NCBI RefSeq assembly: GCF_014196195.1
Contig: NZ_JACIDF010000001.1
Coordinates: 620,001 to 684,000, forward strand
Source of the DNA: Anoxybacteroides rupiense
GTDB lineage: Bacteria > Bacillota > Bacilli > Bacillales > Anoxybacillaceae
Direction of reading: 5' to 3'
DNA: 64,000 nucleotides
A program made the position numbers and the translations under genes. The notes under the pieces are model-generated. The model was not told the origin of the DNA and did no database searches. It saw only the letters and a list, made by a program, of their open reading frames with translations. Positions 55,456 to 64,000 of the stretch are shown here, one piece after another; the stretch's first letter is position 1, and every line of letters starts with the position of its first letter.

Positions 55456-55862
55456 TTTTTATTCACCCCGCTAATTATAATAGATGAAACTTACCCTTTT
55501 AACCTTTATATCTTCAATATGAAGCTCGTGTCGTTTTTGTATCCTAACAACGAACCGCTTCCAGACCCATTTATTAGTCTGAAAGCGGTGTCGTTCGAGC
55601 TTTTATCACGTGAATCCATAGCTAAAGGCAGATCCACAGCTTTCTCTCATTTAGCAACTTTTCAAAGACCATTCAGCAAATCTTCACATTTCATTTATAA
55701 TTTCAATTAAATTCCTGAATATCAGAAATATAGTTACGCATACGCTCCTTGTCTCCTCTTTCATCCCCATTAAACACGGATTCAAGCATAGCACTTATTG
55801 GTCCTTACTATATATCATCTAACTCCATGTTTTACATCACAATAATAAAATTATTCGCTTTC
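55456..55862. other. Intergenic stretch
   Basis: About 400 bases between the thioesterase gene and the Liv-type substrate-binding gene. A hairpin CCGCTTCCAGAC / GTCTGAAAGCGG (55555-55588, one mismatch) is visible; no gene or T-run terminator was recognised. Confidence 0.45.
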
Positions 55863-57047
55863 TTAATTCTCAAGCAGCGTCCATTTTCCATCTTTGACAA
55901 CAGCCATAACCATGCTATCGGAAGTTAAGCCATTGTGATCATCTGGAGAAAAAGTGAACATGCCTGTTGCCCCAACCCAATTCTTCACTTTGTTTTCTAA
56001 GAAATCACGAATAGACTCGCGATCAGTGGCACCGGAACGCAATGCCTCAATGACAAGCATTATATTATCATGCCCATATGCTCCAAAGTTGGTTGGTTCA
56101 TTCCCATATTTTTCAACGTACGCTTTGTGGAAAGATGTGATCACTTCGTACTGAGCATCATCTTTAGGAATTTGCTCAGGAAACAATAGCTTTCCTGTGG
56201 GAATAACAACGCCTTCCGCTGCATCCTTCGCTAAATTAATGAAATTTTGATTTGCTATACCATGGCTTCCGATCATCGGTATTGCCATATTCAACTTCTT
56301 CATATTACTAGCAATCACCGCAGGACCTGGGTTTGTTCCCCAAACTACAACCGCCTGCGCTCCTGAACTTTTAATACGCGTCAGCTGTGCACTCATATCT
56401 GGATCTTGAGTGTTATAGCTTTCTTTTTCTGTAATTTCAATATCGTATTTTGAAGCCAATTTTTCCAATTGCTCTAATCCGCTAGTTCCAAATGAATTTG
56501 AATCTGTTAGCGTACCAATTCGGTTAATGCCTTGTTTGTTAAGGTACTCATAAATTCTTTGAACAGCATGAACATCGGAATGCGGTGTTTTAAAGACCCA
56601 TTTAGATTCCTGTACAGGGTCAATAATATGAACACTTGCTCCTGCTGAAATCATGGGAACTTGATTCTGCATAGCAATTCCTTTCATCGCCAAGCTTTCG
56701 CCACTTCCAGACGATCCTAAAACCACTAGCGCCTGTTCATCATGAACAAGACGATTCATCTCTTGAGTCGCTTTTTCCTGATTTGATTCATCATCTGCTA
56801 AAATTAAGCGGATAGGCACCCCGTTAATTCCACCTTCAGCATTGATTTTATCAACGATTAATTGTGTTGCATTCCATTCCGGCTCGCCAAGAGGGCTATT
56901 GGGTCCTGTTTTAGAATAAATGGCCCCTATCACATATTCAGAAGCTTTTTTATTTCCTTGACCGCTATTCTCCTCTTTGCTGCTACATGCAGCAATAAAA
57001 AGAAACACAGACAAAACGAATATGAGCAAAAACCTTTTTTTCATCAT
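55863..57047 (-). CDS. Liv-type ABC transporter substrate-binding lipoprotein
   Basis: 394 residues. Signal peptide MMKKRFLLIFVLSVFLFIAA with lipobox AAC at about 22, then a type I periplasmic-binding fold with GAIYSKTGPNSPLGEPEWNA, VVLGSSGSGESLAMKGIA, and FGTSGLEQLEKLA. It captures an amino-acid-like ligand for the LivHMGF permease. Exact ligand is unknown; branched-chain amino acids are the family default. ATG 57047 follows GGGGGAG. Last gene of the operon. Confidence 0.85.
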   Translation of the reverse strand: MMKKRFLLIFVLSVFLFIAACSSKEENSGQGNKKASEYVIGAIYSKTGPNSPLGEPEWNATQLIVDKINAEGGINGVPIRLILADDESNQEKATQEMNRLVHDEQALVVLGSSGSGESLAMKGIAMQNQVPMISAGASVHIIDPVQESKWVFKTPHSDVHAVQRIYEYLNKQGINRIGTLTDSNSFGTSGLEQLEKLASKYDIEITEKESYNTQDPDMSAQLTRIKSSGAQAVVVWGTNPGPAVIASNMKKLNMAIPMIGSHGIANQNFINLAKDAAEGVVIPTGKLLFPEQIPKDDAQYEVITSFHKAYVEKYGNEPTNFGAYGHDNIMLVIEALRSGATDRESIRDFLENKVKNWVGATGMFTFSPDDHNGLTSDSMVMAVVKDGKWTLLEN

Positions 57048-57069
57048 TCCCTCTCCCCCTATCAATTTT

Positions 57070-57813
57070 TTATGAGATCGCTTGGCCTAAATAAGCTTCT
57101 TTAACTTCCTTATCGTTTAACAATTCTTGTGATATTCCTGATTTTACAATTTTGCCATGCGAAATAACGTATCCGCGATCGGCTATTTTTAATGATGCAA
57201 CAACGTTTTGTTCAATCAGCAATACAGTGGTTCCGAACTCTTTTTTCAGTTCTCTAATCAGCCGAAGAACCTCTGCTGCGACAATTGGCGCTAATCCTAA
57301 AGTTGGCTCATCTAACAGAAGCAGTCGCGGCTTAGACATAAAGCCTCTAGCAATCGCTAACATTTGTTGTTGTCCCCCTGATAACGTACCAGCTAATTGT
57401 AATTGTCTCTCTTTTAAAATAGGGAACAACGCAAAAACTTTTTCTAAGTTTTCCTCCATTTCTTTTCGTCCTGATTTTCGATAATGATGAAAGGCACCTA
57501 AATGCAAATTATCCAATACAGACAGAGTAGTAAAAATTTGCCGGTGCTCAGGAACATGAATCAAATGCTTTCTGACAATCTTTTCGGCAGTTAGTGAGGT
57601 GATGTCTTCACCGTAAAAATAAATTTTTCCGCCAGCTGGTGTCAGCAACCCTGAAATCGTTTGTAGCAATGTTGTCTTGCCCGCTCCGTTAGCACCGATT
57701 AAAGCCACAATCTCTCCCTCATTCACTGTCAAAGATACTTCGTCTAATGCTCTAATGGGGCCATAATTCACTGATACCTTTTGAATATCAATAACCGACT
57801 GTTGTTCCATCAC
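57070..57813 (-). CDS. livF: Liv-type ABC transporter ATPase LivF
   Basis: 247 residues. Walker A GANGAGKTTLLQ, signature TLSGGQQQMLAIAR, Walker B LLLDEPTLGLAP and a H-loop-like VLLIEQNV. The sequence is LivF-like, one of the two ATPases of a branched-chain or amide amino-acid importer. It overlaps livG by four bases. Confidence 0.92.
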   Translation of the reverse strand: MMEQQSVIDIQKVSVNYGPIRALDEVSLTVNEGEIVALIGANGAGKTTLLQTISGLLTPAGGKIYFYGEDITSLTAEKIVRKHLIHVPEHRQIFTTLSVLDNLHLGAFHHYRKSGRKEMEENLEKVFALFPILKERQLQLAGTLSGGQQQMLAIARGFMSKPRLLLLDEPTLGLAPIVAAEVLRLIRELKKEFGTTVLLIEQNVVASLKIADRGYVISHGKIVKSGISQELLNDKEVKEAYLGQAIS

Positions 57814-58592
57814 GCTCCCTCCCCTGCTTTTTCCTCTATATCAGCTCCCAAGTAGGCACTGATAACATCCTCATTATTTTGAATTTCCTTTGGTGTCCCT
57901 TCAGCAATTTTGCTTCCTTGATCAAGAACGATAATTTTATCGCATATCCTCATCACTAGATCCATGTCGTGCTCAACGACAAAAACGGTTATACCCTTCT
58001 CTTTGATTTGTTGGATTAATCTTGCCATCTCCTTTGTCTCTTTATGATTTAATCCTGCCGCAATTTCATCAAGCAATAACAGCTTTGGTTTTGTTGCCAA
58101 TGCCCTAGCAAGCTCTAAAAGTCGAAGAGCCCCTAGTGGAAGGCTGCTCGACATTTGATCATATAGTCCTTCGAGCCCTACAAATTTCAAATATTCCATA
58201 GCTGTTTCGTATAAAATTTGTTCTTCTTTTCTCGTTCTCGGAGAAAAGAAAGCGGCAGAAAGCATGCTGCTTCTTGTATGAATGTGGAGCCCAACCATCA
58301 CATTCTCAATAACTGTCATGTTTTTGAAAATTTTAATATTTTGAAATGTACGGGCAATCCCTAAACGGCTTACCTCGTAATTAGGAAGCTTCTCGATATT
58401 TTTCCCTTCAAAAACAATTTCTCCTATTGTTGGAGGGAATACCGCAGAAACCATATTAAACATCGTACTTTTCCCTGCGCCATTTGGACCAATGAGCCCT
58501 ACAATTTGTCCTTGCTCGATAGAAAAGCTAACATCTTTATTAGCCACTACCCCTCCAAATTTTTTTGTCACATTTCGCACTTCTAGCAACAT
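57810..58592 (-). CDS. livG: Liv-type ABC transporter ATPase LivG
   Basis: 260 residues. Walker A GPNGAGKSTMFNMVS, signature SLPLGALRLLELARAL (a form usual for LivG), Walker B LLLDEIAAGLN and VVEHDMDLVMRI. Coupled with livF by a four-base overlap and 14 bases after livM. Energises the LivHM channel. Confidence 0.92.
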   Translation of the reverse strand: MLLEVRNVTKKFGGVVANKDVSFSIEQGQIVGLIGPNGAGKSTMFNMVSAVFPPTIGEIVFEGKNIEKLPNYEVSRLGIARTFQNIKIFKNMTVIENVMVGLHIHTRSSMLSAAFFSPRTRKEEQILYETAMEYLKFVGLEGLYDQMSSSLPLGALRLLELARALATKPKLLLLDEIAAGLNHKETKEMARLIQQIKEKGITVFVVEHDMDLVMRICDKIIVLDQGSKIAEGTPKEIQNNEDVISAYLGADIEEKAGEGA

Positions 58593-58606
58593 CTCTGCCT
58601 CCCCCT

Positions 58607-59632
58607 TTAGTAAGAACCTTTAGAACGGCGGTACAATAATGCTGATAAACCATGCGGGATAAAAATGATTACACATACTAAAATCAATCCATAAATCACT
58701 TGTTCAAAATCACTTGTAATAAAAGTAAATTGCTCTCCAAGATTATGAACGACAACACTAATAAAAGTAATAAAAATGGCGCCACCGACCGCTCCCCATA
58801 TACTCCCGCTACCTCCAAGAACAACCATTGTTAAAAAAATGATCGAAGCGTCTAGTGAAAATGAGCTTGGTGAAATACTGTAACTCATATGAGCGAATAA
58901 CCATCCAGCCAAGCCCGCTAACATAGCGCTCAGTATAAAAATTTGCATTTTATACTTTCCTGTTTCTACCCCCACTGAACTTGATGCAATTTCGCTGTCA
59001 TGAATGGAACGGAGCACTCGTCCAACATGTGAATGGACGATATTTAAGGACAGCATCACAACAAGTGATACAATTCCCCAAACGAAATAATAATAGGATA
59101 CGCCTTGACTTAATGTATAACCAAATAAACTCATGGATGGGATGCCGTAAAAGCCAGAAGCTCCTTTTGTTACTTCCCGCCATTCTAAAAGAAGTACGTG
59201 CACAATGATGCCAAACGCTAATGTTGCCATGGCTAAGTAATATCCGCTTAACCTTGACATAGTGTAACCCATTATAAAAGCTAACAGGGCTGGCAGAAGA
59301 ATAGAGATGAGCAGGCTAAGCCATGGAGACCACCCGTAAGTTGTTGTTAGTATGGCGGTTGCATAAGAGCCTACACCATAAAAAGCAGCTTGCCCTAACG
59401 ATATTTGGCCTGCATATCCCATCAATAAAGCTAACCCAATGGCAATAATGGAATAGATCCCGGCAAATGTTGCTTTTGTTAAATAAAAAGATTCATTGAC
59501 CAATATCGGAAGTAGAAGCACCAATGCTAAAAATCCGCAAAAACGGATCCAGTTTGTTTGTTGAACCCCTTTCAAATTTCCCTTTTTTCGAAACCTAGAT
59601 AAAAATAACCGTGAGCTTGTTTGTTCCTTCAT
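58607..59632 (-). CDS. livM: Liv-type ABC transporter permease LivM
   Basis: 341 residues from MKEQTSSRLFLSRFRKKGNL, with about eight to ten membrane segments. ATYGWSPWLSLLISILLPAL, YTMSRLSGYYLAMATLAFG, GYAGQISLGQAAFYGVGSYA and a C-terminal LVCVIIFIPHGL are LivM-like. ATG 59632 is preferred, about ten bases after AAAGGGGG. It starts four bases after the livH stop. Confidence 0.88.
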   Translation of the reverse strand: MKEQTSSRLFLSRFRKKGNLKGVQQTNWIRFCGFLALVLLLPILVNESFYLTKATFAGIYSIIAIGLALLMGYAGQISLGQAAFYGVGSYATAILTTTYGWSPWLSLLISILLPALLAFIMGYTMSRLSGYYLAMATLAFGIIVHVLLLEWREVTKGASGFYGIPSMSLFGYTLSQGVSYYYFVWGIVSLVVMLSLNIVHSHVGRVLRSIHDSEIASSSVGVETGKYKMQIFILSAMLAGLAGWLFAHMSYSISPSSFSLDASIIFLTMVVLGGSGSIWGAVGGAIFITFISVVVHNLGEQFTFITSDFEQVIYGLILVCVIIFIPHGLSALLYRRSKGSY

Positions 59633-59636
59633 GCGA

Positions 59637-60515
59637 TCATAATCCCCCTTTCCCAACACTTTTTTCTCCTAAAATACCGCTTGGTCGAATTAATAAAATG
59701 ACTAGAATGCAAGTAAAAACAATCGCATCTTTTAAACCGGAGCTGATATATCCAGAACTGAATGATTCTAAAAACCCGATCACTAATCCGCCGAGTACCG
59801 CTCCAGGAGCACTGCCAAGCCCGCCTAAAATAATAGCCGAAAAGCCTTTTATGCCTAACATAATTCCCATATCGTAAGCGGGGAACATAATCGGCGCAAC
59901 TGCCAGTCCAGCCAGCGCTCCTAATATTGCACTTAACACAAACGAAAAGGAAGACATTTTTCGTGGGTTGATTCCCATTAGTCTAGCTGCTATAGGATTG
60001 ACTGAACAGGCTTGAAACGCTTTTCCGACAAGGGTTTTATTCATTAATAAATACAGTGCAAGGACAACAGCTAGCATGATTATGATGATCCAAATACTTT
60101 GCGGGGTGATCGCAGCTCCTCCTACATTAATCGATTCATTTGCAGTAAAAGGTTCAATCCGAACCGGATTTTTCCCCCATATTATCCCAGCCATTCCTCG
60201 GATAAAAATTGAAATACCAATCGTTAAAATGATTAAGCTTAAAGGATCTGCTCCTTTTGCTTTACTGAGAATCGTCACTTCCATCCCCCAGCCTATCACC
60301 ATCACTATGGCAATGGTAAAAAAGAACGCAACCCAATATGGCAAACCGCGGCTGACAAGGGTAAACATGATCATTCCACCAAGCATAACAAACTCACCCT
60401 GGGCAAGATTAATCACTTTTGTAACGCTGTAGATCGTCACAAAACCAAGAGCCACAATTGCATAAATACTTCCTATGGTTGCCCCTGTTACGAAAAACTG
60501 TAAAAAATTCTCCAT
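59637..60515 (-). CDS. livH: Liv-type ABC transporter permease LivH
   Basis: 292 residues, about eight membrane segments. GSIYAIVALGFVTIYSVTKV, NLAQGEFVMLGGMI and GIKGFSAIILGGLGSAPGAV are the LivH signature. First gene of livHMGF plus a substrate-binding gene. ATG 60515 follows AAGGGGGAAT. Promoter with an overlapping cre box is 74 bases upstream. Confidence 0.9.
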   Translation of the reverse strand: MENFLQFFVTGATIGSIYAIVALGFVTIYSVTKVINLAQGEFVMLGGMIMFTLVSRGLPYWVAFFFTIAIVMVIGWGMEVTILSKAKGADPLSLIILTIGISIFIRGMAGIIWGKNPVRIEPFTANESINVGGAAITPQSIWIIIIMLAVVLALYLLMNKTLVGKAFQACSVNPIAARLMGINPRKMSSFSFVLSAILGALAGLAVAPIMFPAYDMGIMLGIKGFSAIILGGLGSAPGAVLGGLVIGFLESFSSGYISSGLKDAIVFTCILVILLIRPSGILGEKSVGKGGL

Positions 60516-60588
60516 ATCAAATTCCCCCTTTTACATTTATTACATTTTTTTATATTACGTTTTTTTATCGTCATCTATTTTTTAGAAA

Positions 60589-60617
60589 ATGTTAGCGTTT
60601 TCAATCATTAATGTCAA
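60589..60617 (-). promoter_or_regulatory. livH promoter with overlapping CcpA cre box
   Basis: On the minus strand TTGACA (60617-60612), 17-base spacer, TAACAT (60594-60589). TGAAAACGCTAACA (60603-60590) matches the cre consensus TGWAANCGNTNWCA at every position and overlaps the -10 box, so CcpA with HPr(Ser-P) would repress the importer on glucose. Confidence 0.85.
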
Positions 60618-60973
60618 GAATTTTTAGAAAATTACATTAAAATAATTATACTATTTTTACGTTGTTAAAGTTGTTTGTTTTTATAAAATGATAAAACAAA
60701 AAATTTTCGAATGGTGAAAAATAATCGACAAATAATGACGGTCTAAGACTTCATTTCTATGTTTTTTAGCTAGCATCCTTCAATACAATAGATTATTAAT
60801 ATAACGTTTTTATATAATACGTTTAATAAACGTGATTTTTAAAAAACAATAATGAATATCAGTGGAAAGAGAGAGGTGATAAAAAAATTATCCTAGTAAT
60901 ATTGAGGTAACACAAAAGAAGAACTTCAATTAAAACATTTGTATAGGACATTCACAAAATTAACCATTTATTA

Positions 60974-61019
60974 ATAAAAATCCACCCTTCTTGGAATTTA
61001 TGGTTCCAAAAGGGTGGAT
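60974..61019 (-). terminator. Orphan minus-strand terminator
   Basis: ATCCACCCTT / AAGGGTGGAT stem with an inner GGAA/TTCC pair, followed on the minus strand by TTTTTATT. No intact gene lies in front of it; it may remain from a lost gene, or serve a short RNA. Confidence 0.7.
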
Positions 61020-61515
61020 GAAATTCAAATGTTATAATAGAAAAATTCATCACTACAGAATAAGCGAATTCCCCCGCTTTTCCCTCCCTAAAACAGCTGA
61101 ACTTTCCTTTTCTACCATCTCGGTCTTGTCAATGAAAGGATAAACACGAGGTAAAAAATGATGAGCAATCTTTTATTTTAACACCTCTCCCCGTCTCCCT
61201 TCTTAAAATGGCCTATTCCGTTTCTTCGCTAGATTGCGAATGATCAGTTCCCCCGCTATTGATGCACGAACATATTTCCTTATCTTTTATTACGCCAAGT
61301 CATGCGCGTTGATGATCTGAGCTGCAAACCCAGCTTAGGCTTTTTATAGCACATCCCTAAACAAGTATTCGATGTAGTAGAAAAATTTGAAATTAATCGT
61401 CCGCTTTTTATCAACAGCCATGTAGAAACGAAGCGAATAAAAACGGCGCACATCTGCAAAAGAAGGGAGTTCATTCTTTATAGCAATATATCTTTATACA
61501 GTGTTTTATTAAGAT

Positions 61516-61556
61516 AAAGAAGAGACTGATGCCAACACCATCAGCCTTCCTTCTTT
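61516..61556 (-). terminator. Terminator of the ABC exporter/TetR operon
   Basis: CTGATG / CATCAG core with AAGAAG/CTTCTT outer stem, at the end of the TetR gene, ending T-rich on the minus strand. Confidence 0.75.
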
Positions 61557-62206
61557 AATCCATGCATAAGCATTTGGATGGTGCGCTCCATTTCCTGCTC
61601 ATCATCCCATTGGAGGTTCGGTAGCAGGATGAAGCGAGTGAGCAAAAAGCCGACGATCGTTGTAATCGTCATCCGAATAATCGTATTCGCCGGCAAATCA
61701 GCAAGCTCTCCCTTCTGCTGAAAATGATCAATAACTCGCTTAAATTTCCCATAGATATTTTCCATAAATACCGTTTGAATTTGCTCTTTAATATCTGAAT
61801 GAAATGCAGTTTCCTGCCAAAAAATCCGAATCATCGGCAAATATTTTTTCACGAATTCATAACGGTTGTTCATCAGCGCTCTAATAAAGTCTTCATAGCT
61901 TGAATATTGGCTTTCAAATACTTCTTTAACAAATTCTTTCGCTAAAAACGGGGCCGCAATTTTCATAATGGTTGGCGTCACAATCGCCATCAGCAGTTCT
62001 TTTTTCGTTTTATAATGGCGGAAAATCGTTCCTTCCGCAACGCCCGCTCGCTTGGCGATTTCGCTTGTTGACGTTGCAGCATACCCTTTTTCTGCAAACA
62101 TTTCAATCGCCGCTTCTAAAATTTTTGCTTGCTTATCACTTAGCTTTACTTCCTCATCATTTATTTTCAAGAGCTCCTGCAGCCATTGCTCATCATTCAT
62201 GTTCAT
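61541..62206 (-). CDS. TetR/AcrR-family transcriptional regulator
   Basis: 221 residues. N-terminal helix-turn-helix (~25-70) with ILEAAIEMFAEKGYAATSTS and KRAGVAEGTIFRHYKTKKEL; the C-terminal part is an all-helical ligand domain with FLLTRFILLPNLQWDD. Located seven bases after the exporter permease gene, so it likely controls its own operon and responds to an exported compound. ATG 62206 follows AAGGAGC. Confidence 0.88.
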   Translation of the reverse strand: MNMNDEQWLQELLKINDEEVKLSDKQAKILEAAIEMFAEKGYAATSTSEIAKRAGVAEGTIFRHYKTKKELLMAIVTPTIMKIAAPFLAKEFVKEVFESQYSSYEDFIRALMNNRYEFVKKYLPMIRIFWQETAFHSDIKEQIQTVFMENIYGKFKRVIDHFQQKGELADLPANTIIRMTITTIVGFLLTRFILLPNLQWDDEQEMERTIQMLMHGLKKEG

Positions 62207-62213
62207 TTGCTCC

Positions 62214-63242
62214 TTACAATTTTCGATATTTCTTTAACGCTATTACATTTAATATCATAAATAACAAAGAAAATCCAAGCAAAACATATACGTCTATGGC
62301 AATCTCGTTCCAACCATTGCCGCGAATCATAATCTCCCTTAATGCGTCCGCTCCGTATGTCAATGGCATGATCACACTGAATGAGCGGAGCCACTGTGCC
62401 ATTGTTTCCAAATTAAACAATCCAGAGAAGAAAATTTGCGGCACAACGATAAGCGGAATAAATTGAATCATTTGAAGCTCATTGTTCGCAAACGCTGATA
62501 ATAATGTCCCAAGCGTTAGCGCCGTCATCGATAGCAAAAAAGTAATCAGCAGCACATACAAAAACGACCCTTCCATCATCATATCAAGCACATGAATCGC
62601 AAACCACGAAATCAAGCTGGCTTGAAATGTGGTGAAAATGCCAAAACCGATCACATAACCAACCACAATCTCCCATCGTTTTAACGGCGTTGCCAACAGA
62701 CGCTCTAATGTTCCTCTCGTCCGTTCTCGTAAAAAAGAAACGCCAGCGATTAAAAAGACAAAAAAGAAAATAAAAAAGCCAATCAGCACAGGGCCAAAGT
62801 TATCAAATAACGCCATCTCTTCCGATCCGTGCAAATAGATGGTGTCAAGCTTCATCGTTTTTGTCTGCGGAGTTAGCTGTTGAAGCGTTTTTTGCACAGA
62901 CATCAGAACGGCTTTGTTAGCCGTCGGATCGCTTCCCTCCAATGTCATTTGCGGCATTCCTTCTTTCATTTCAATAAAAGCGTCAATTTGTTGCTTGTTT
63001 AACTGAGCTTTCGCTGTCTGTTTGCCCATCCACTTGATATGGGCATCATTTTTTTGCAGCTTTTCAGCAAGCGCCACAGGGACGGCTTGATCCACTGCAA
63101 TCGTTGGTTTATATTCTTCACCATTAAAGACTAAATTCATTAAAAATAGGACAAACATCGGCGCTAAAATCATGAGTCCAAGCGTCCGCTTATCACGAAA
63201 AAATTGACGGATAATCCGAATCACAATCGCGCGTACTCTCAT
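62214..63242 (-). CDS. ABC-2-type exporter permease
   Basis: 342 residues. First membrane segment ~18-38 (LGLMILAPMFVLFLMNLVFN), a large extracellular loop (~45-170), then five membrane segments with FLRERTRGTLERLLATPLKR and VVPQIFFSGLFNLETM, the ABC2_membrane pattern. It forms the exporter with the adjacent ATPase. The start overlaps the ATPase stop by four bases. Substrate unknown; drug or lipid export likely. Confidence 0.86.
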   Translation of the reverse strand: MRVRAIVIRIIRQFFRDKRTLGLMILAPMFVLFLMNLVFNGEEYKPTIAVDQAVPVALAEKLQKNDAHIKWMGKQTAKAQLNKQQIDAFIEMKEGMPQMTLEGSDPTANKAVLMSVQKTLQQLTPQTKTMKLDTIYLHGSEEMALFDNFGPVLIGFFIFFFVFLIAGVSFLRERTRGTLERLLATPLKRWEIVVGYVIGFGIFTTFQASLISWFAIHVLDMMMEGSFLYVLLITFLLSMTALTLGTLLSAFANNELQMIQFIPLIVVPQIFFSGLFNLETMAQWLRSFSVIMPLTYGADALREIMIRGNGWNEIAIDVYVLLGFSLLFMILNVIALKKYRKL

Positions 63243-63967
63243 TGATGCGCACCTCCAAAATATAAAAATGCCTGTTCAATCGTCTCGGAATGAGTCTTTT
63301 CTTTTAATTCATTCGGACTTCCTACAGCAATCAAGCGTCCGTCACGAATCATCGCCAGCCTTTGACATTTCTCCGCTTCATCCATGACGTGAGTCGTTAC
63401 CACAATCGTTGTTCCTTGCTGGCGAATGCGCTCAAGTTCTGCCCAAATCGATTGGCGAAGCACAGGATCGATTCCTACTGTCGGCTCATCTAAAATTAAC
63501 ACTTCTGGTTCGTGCAACAAAGAAGCAGCCAAAGACAACCGTCGTTTCATTCCTCCTGAATAATGGTGCACCGTTTTTTTCAAATGCTCTGTTAAATGGA
63601 CAAGCTCCGCCACTTCTTCAATGCGCTCCTTTTGCCTTTTTCCCCTCAATCCATAAATAGCAGAAAAAAATTGCAGGTTTTCAAGCGCTGTCAATTCTTC
63701 GTATAATGCATCTGATTGCGCCATAAATCCGATGCGCTTCATCGCTTGTAAATGAGGCATTTTGACATCAAACACATGAATCGTGCCTTCCGTTGCTTGA
63801 TCAATTCCCGCGATTAATTTCACTAAAGTCGTTTTCCCCGCTCCTGATGGACCTAGCATTCCAAAAATTTCTCCCCTCTCCACAGCAAGGGCAATGTCAT
63901 CAAGAACTTTCTTTTTTCCAAATACTCTCGACACATGCTCAACACAAATGCACGGTTTCGCTGCCAT
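63239..63967 (-). CDS. ABC transporter ATP-binding protein (ABC-2 exporter)
   Basis: 242 residues. Walker A GPSGAGKTTLVK, signature YSGGMKRRLSLAASLL, Walker B VLILDEPTVGIDP and TTHVMDEAEKC (H-loop) are intact. First gene visible of the exporter operon; ATG 63967 follows GGAGGAA. Upstream control region is cut by the window end. Confidence 0.92.
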   Translation of the reverse strand: MAAKPCICVEHVSRVFGKKKVLDDIALAVERGEIFGMLGPSGAGKTTLVKLIAGIDQATEGTIHVFDVKMPHLQAMKRIGFMAQSDALYEELTALENLQFFSAIYGLRGKRQKERIEEVAELVHLTEHLKKTVHHYSGGMKRRLSLAASLLHEPEVLILDEPTVGIDPVLRQSIWAELERIRQQGTTIVVTTHVMDEAEKCQRLAMIRDGRLIAVGSPNELKEKTHSETIEQAFLYFGGAHQ

Positions 63968-64000
63968 CTTTATTCCTCCATCTCACCAAAAATGAGTGAT

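Larger units (their letters stand above)
60516..61540. other. Long AT-rich intergenic stretch
   Basis: Over 1 kb between livH and the TetR gene. It holds the liv promoter/cre (60589-60617), a minus-strand terminator (60974-61019) and a broken plus-strand coding-like block near 61340-61480 that includes VFDVVEKFEINRPLFINSHV. No intact gene was found. Confidence 0.5.

Overview
The window is a chromosomal segment of a Bacillaceae bacterium. Gene content and order follow the clpE-ykvI-queCDEF-ykvS-ykvT-glcT-ptsGHI-mcpC-ykwC-patA-cheV-ykyB-ykuE-fadH-ykuI stretch of Bacillus subtilis, read here in reverse. GerA-type germination genes, coat-like proteins and a sporulation-type kinase indicate an endospore former. 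Moderate GC and extra genes fit a Geobacillus/Parageobacillus/Anoxybacillus-like lineage, but the genus is inference. Most genes lie on the minus strand. No tRNA, rRNA, intact insertion sequence, prophage or CRISPR array was seen.

Layout: 1-8 kb holds ykuI (cut by the window edge), a C39-like lipoprotein, fadH behind a FadR-type operator, ykuE, the ppx-ppk polyphosphate operon and ykyB. 8-19 kb holds cheV, a DUF1906 protein, a membrane histidine kinase, a PLL-like beta-propeller protein, a LOG-like protein, CorA, an IDEAL-domain protein, patA, ykwC, a TM2 protein and an SDR protein. 19-27 kb holds mcpC and the glucose PTS (glcT, ptsG, ptsH, ptsI) with a readable RAT/terminator switch. 27-41 kb is more accessory: Staygreen-family protein, hydrolase, CPA2 antiporter, PAS-GGDEF-EAL protein, DUF1659/DUF2922/YvrJ cluster, nitroreductase, PAS kinase, a repeat-rich coat-like protein, a small sigma factor, ykvT and ykvS. 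41-45 kb is the queCDEF operon for preQ1 synthesis under a preQ1-I riboswitch. 45-55 kb holds a gerK-order germination operon, an unusual chemoreceptor, ykvI, a YtkA-like lipoprotein and CtsR-controlled clpE. 55-64 kb holds a thioesterase, a five-gene Liv-type ABC importer whose promoter overlaps a cre box, and an ABC-2 exporter with its TetR regulator.

The main discovery is in queF. The gene is split into two exons by a 597-nt group I self-splicing intron (42032-42628, minus strand), inserted directly after the codon of the catalytic cysteine. P, Q, R and S core elements, a P1 helix with the U-G splice-site pair, a P9 hairpin and the terminal G are all readable, and excision restores a full-length QueF. 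The peripheral loop of the intron carries a degenerate hairpin sequence that also occurs in several intergenic stretches of this window.
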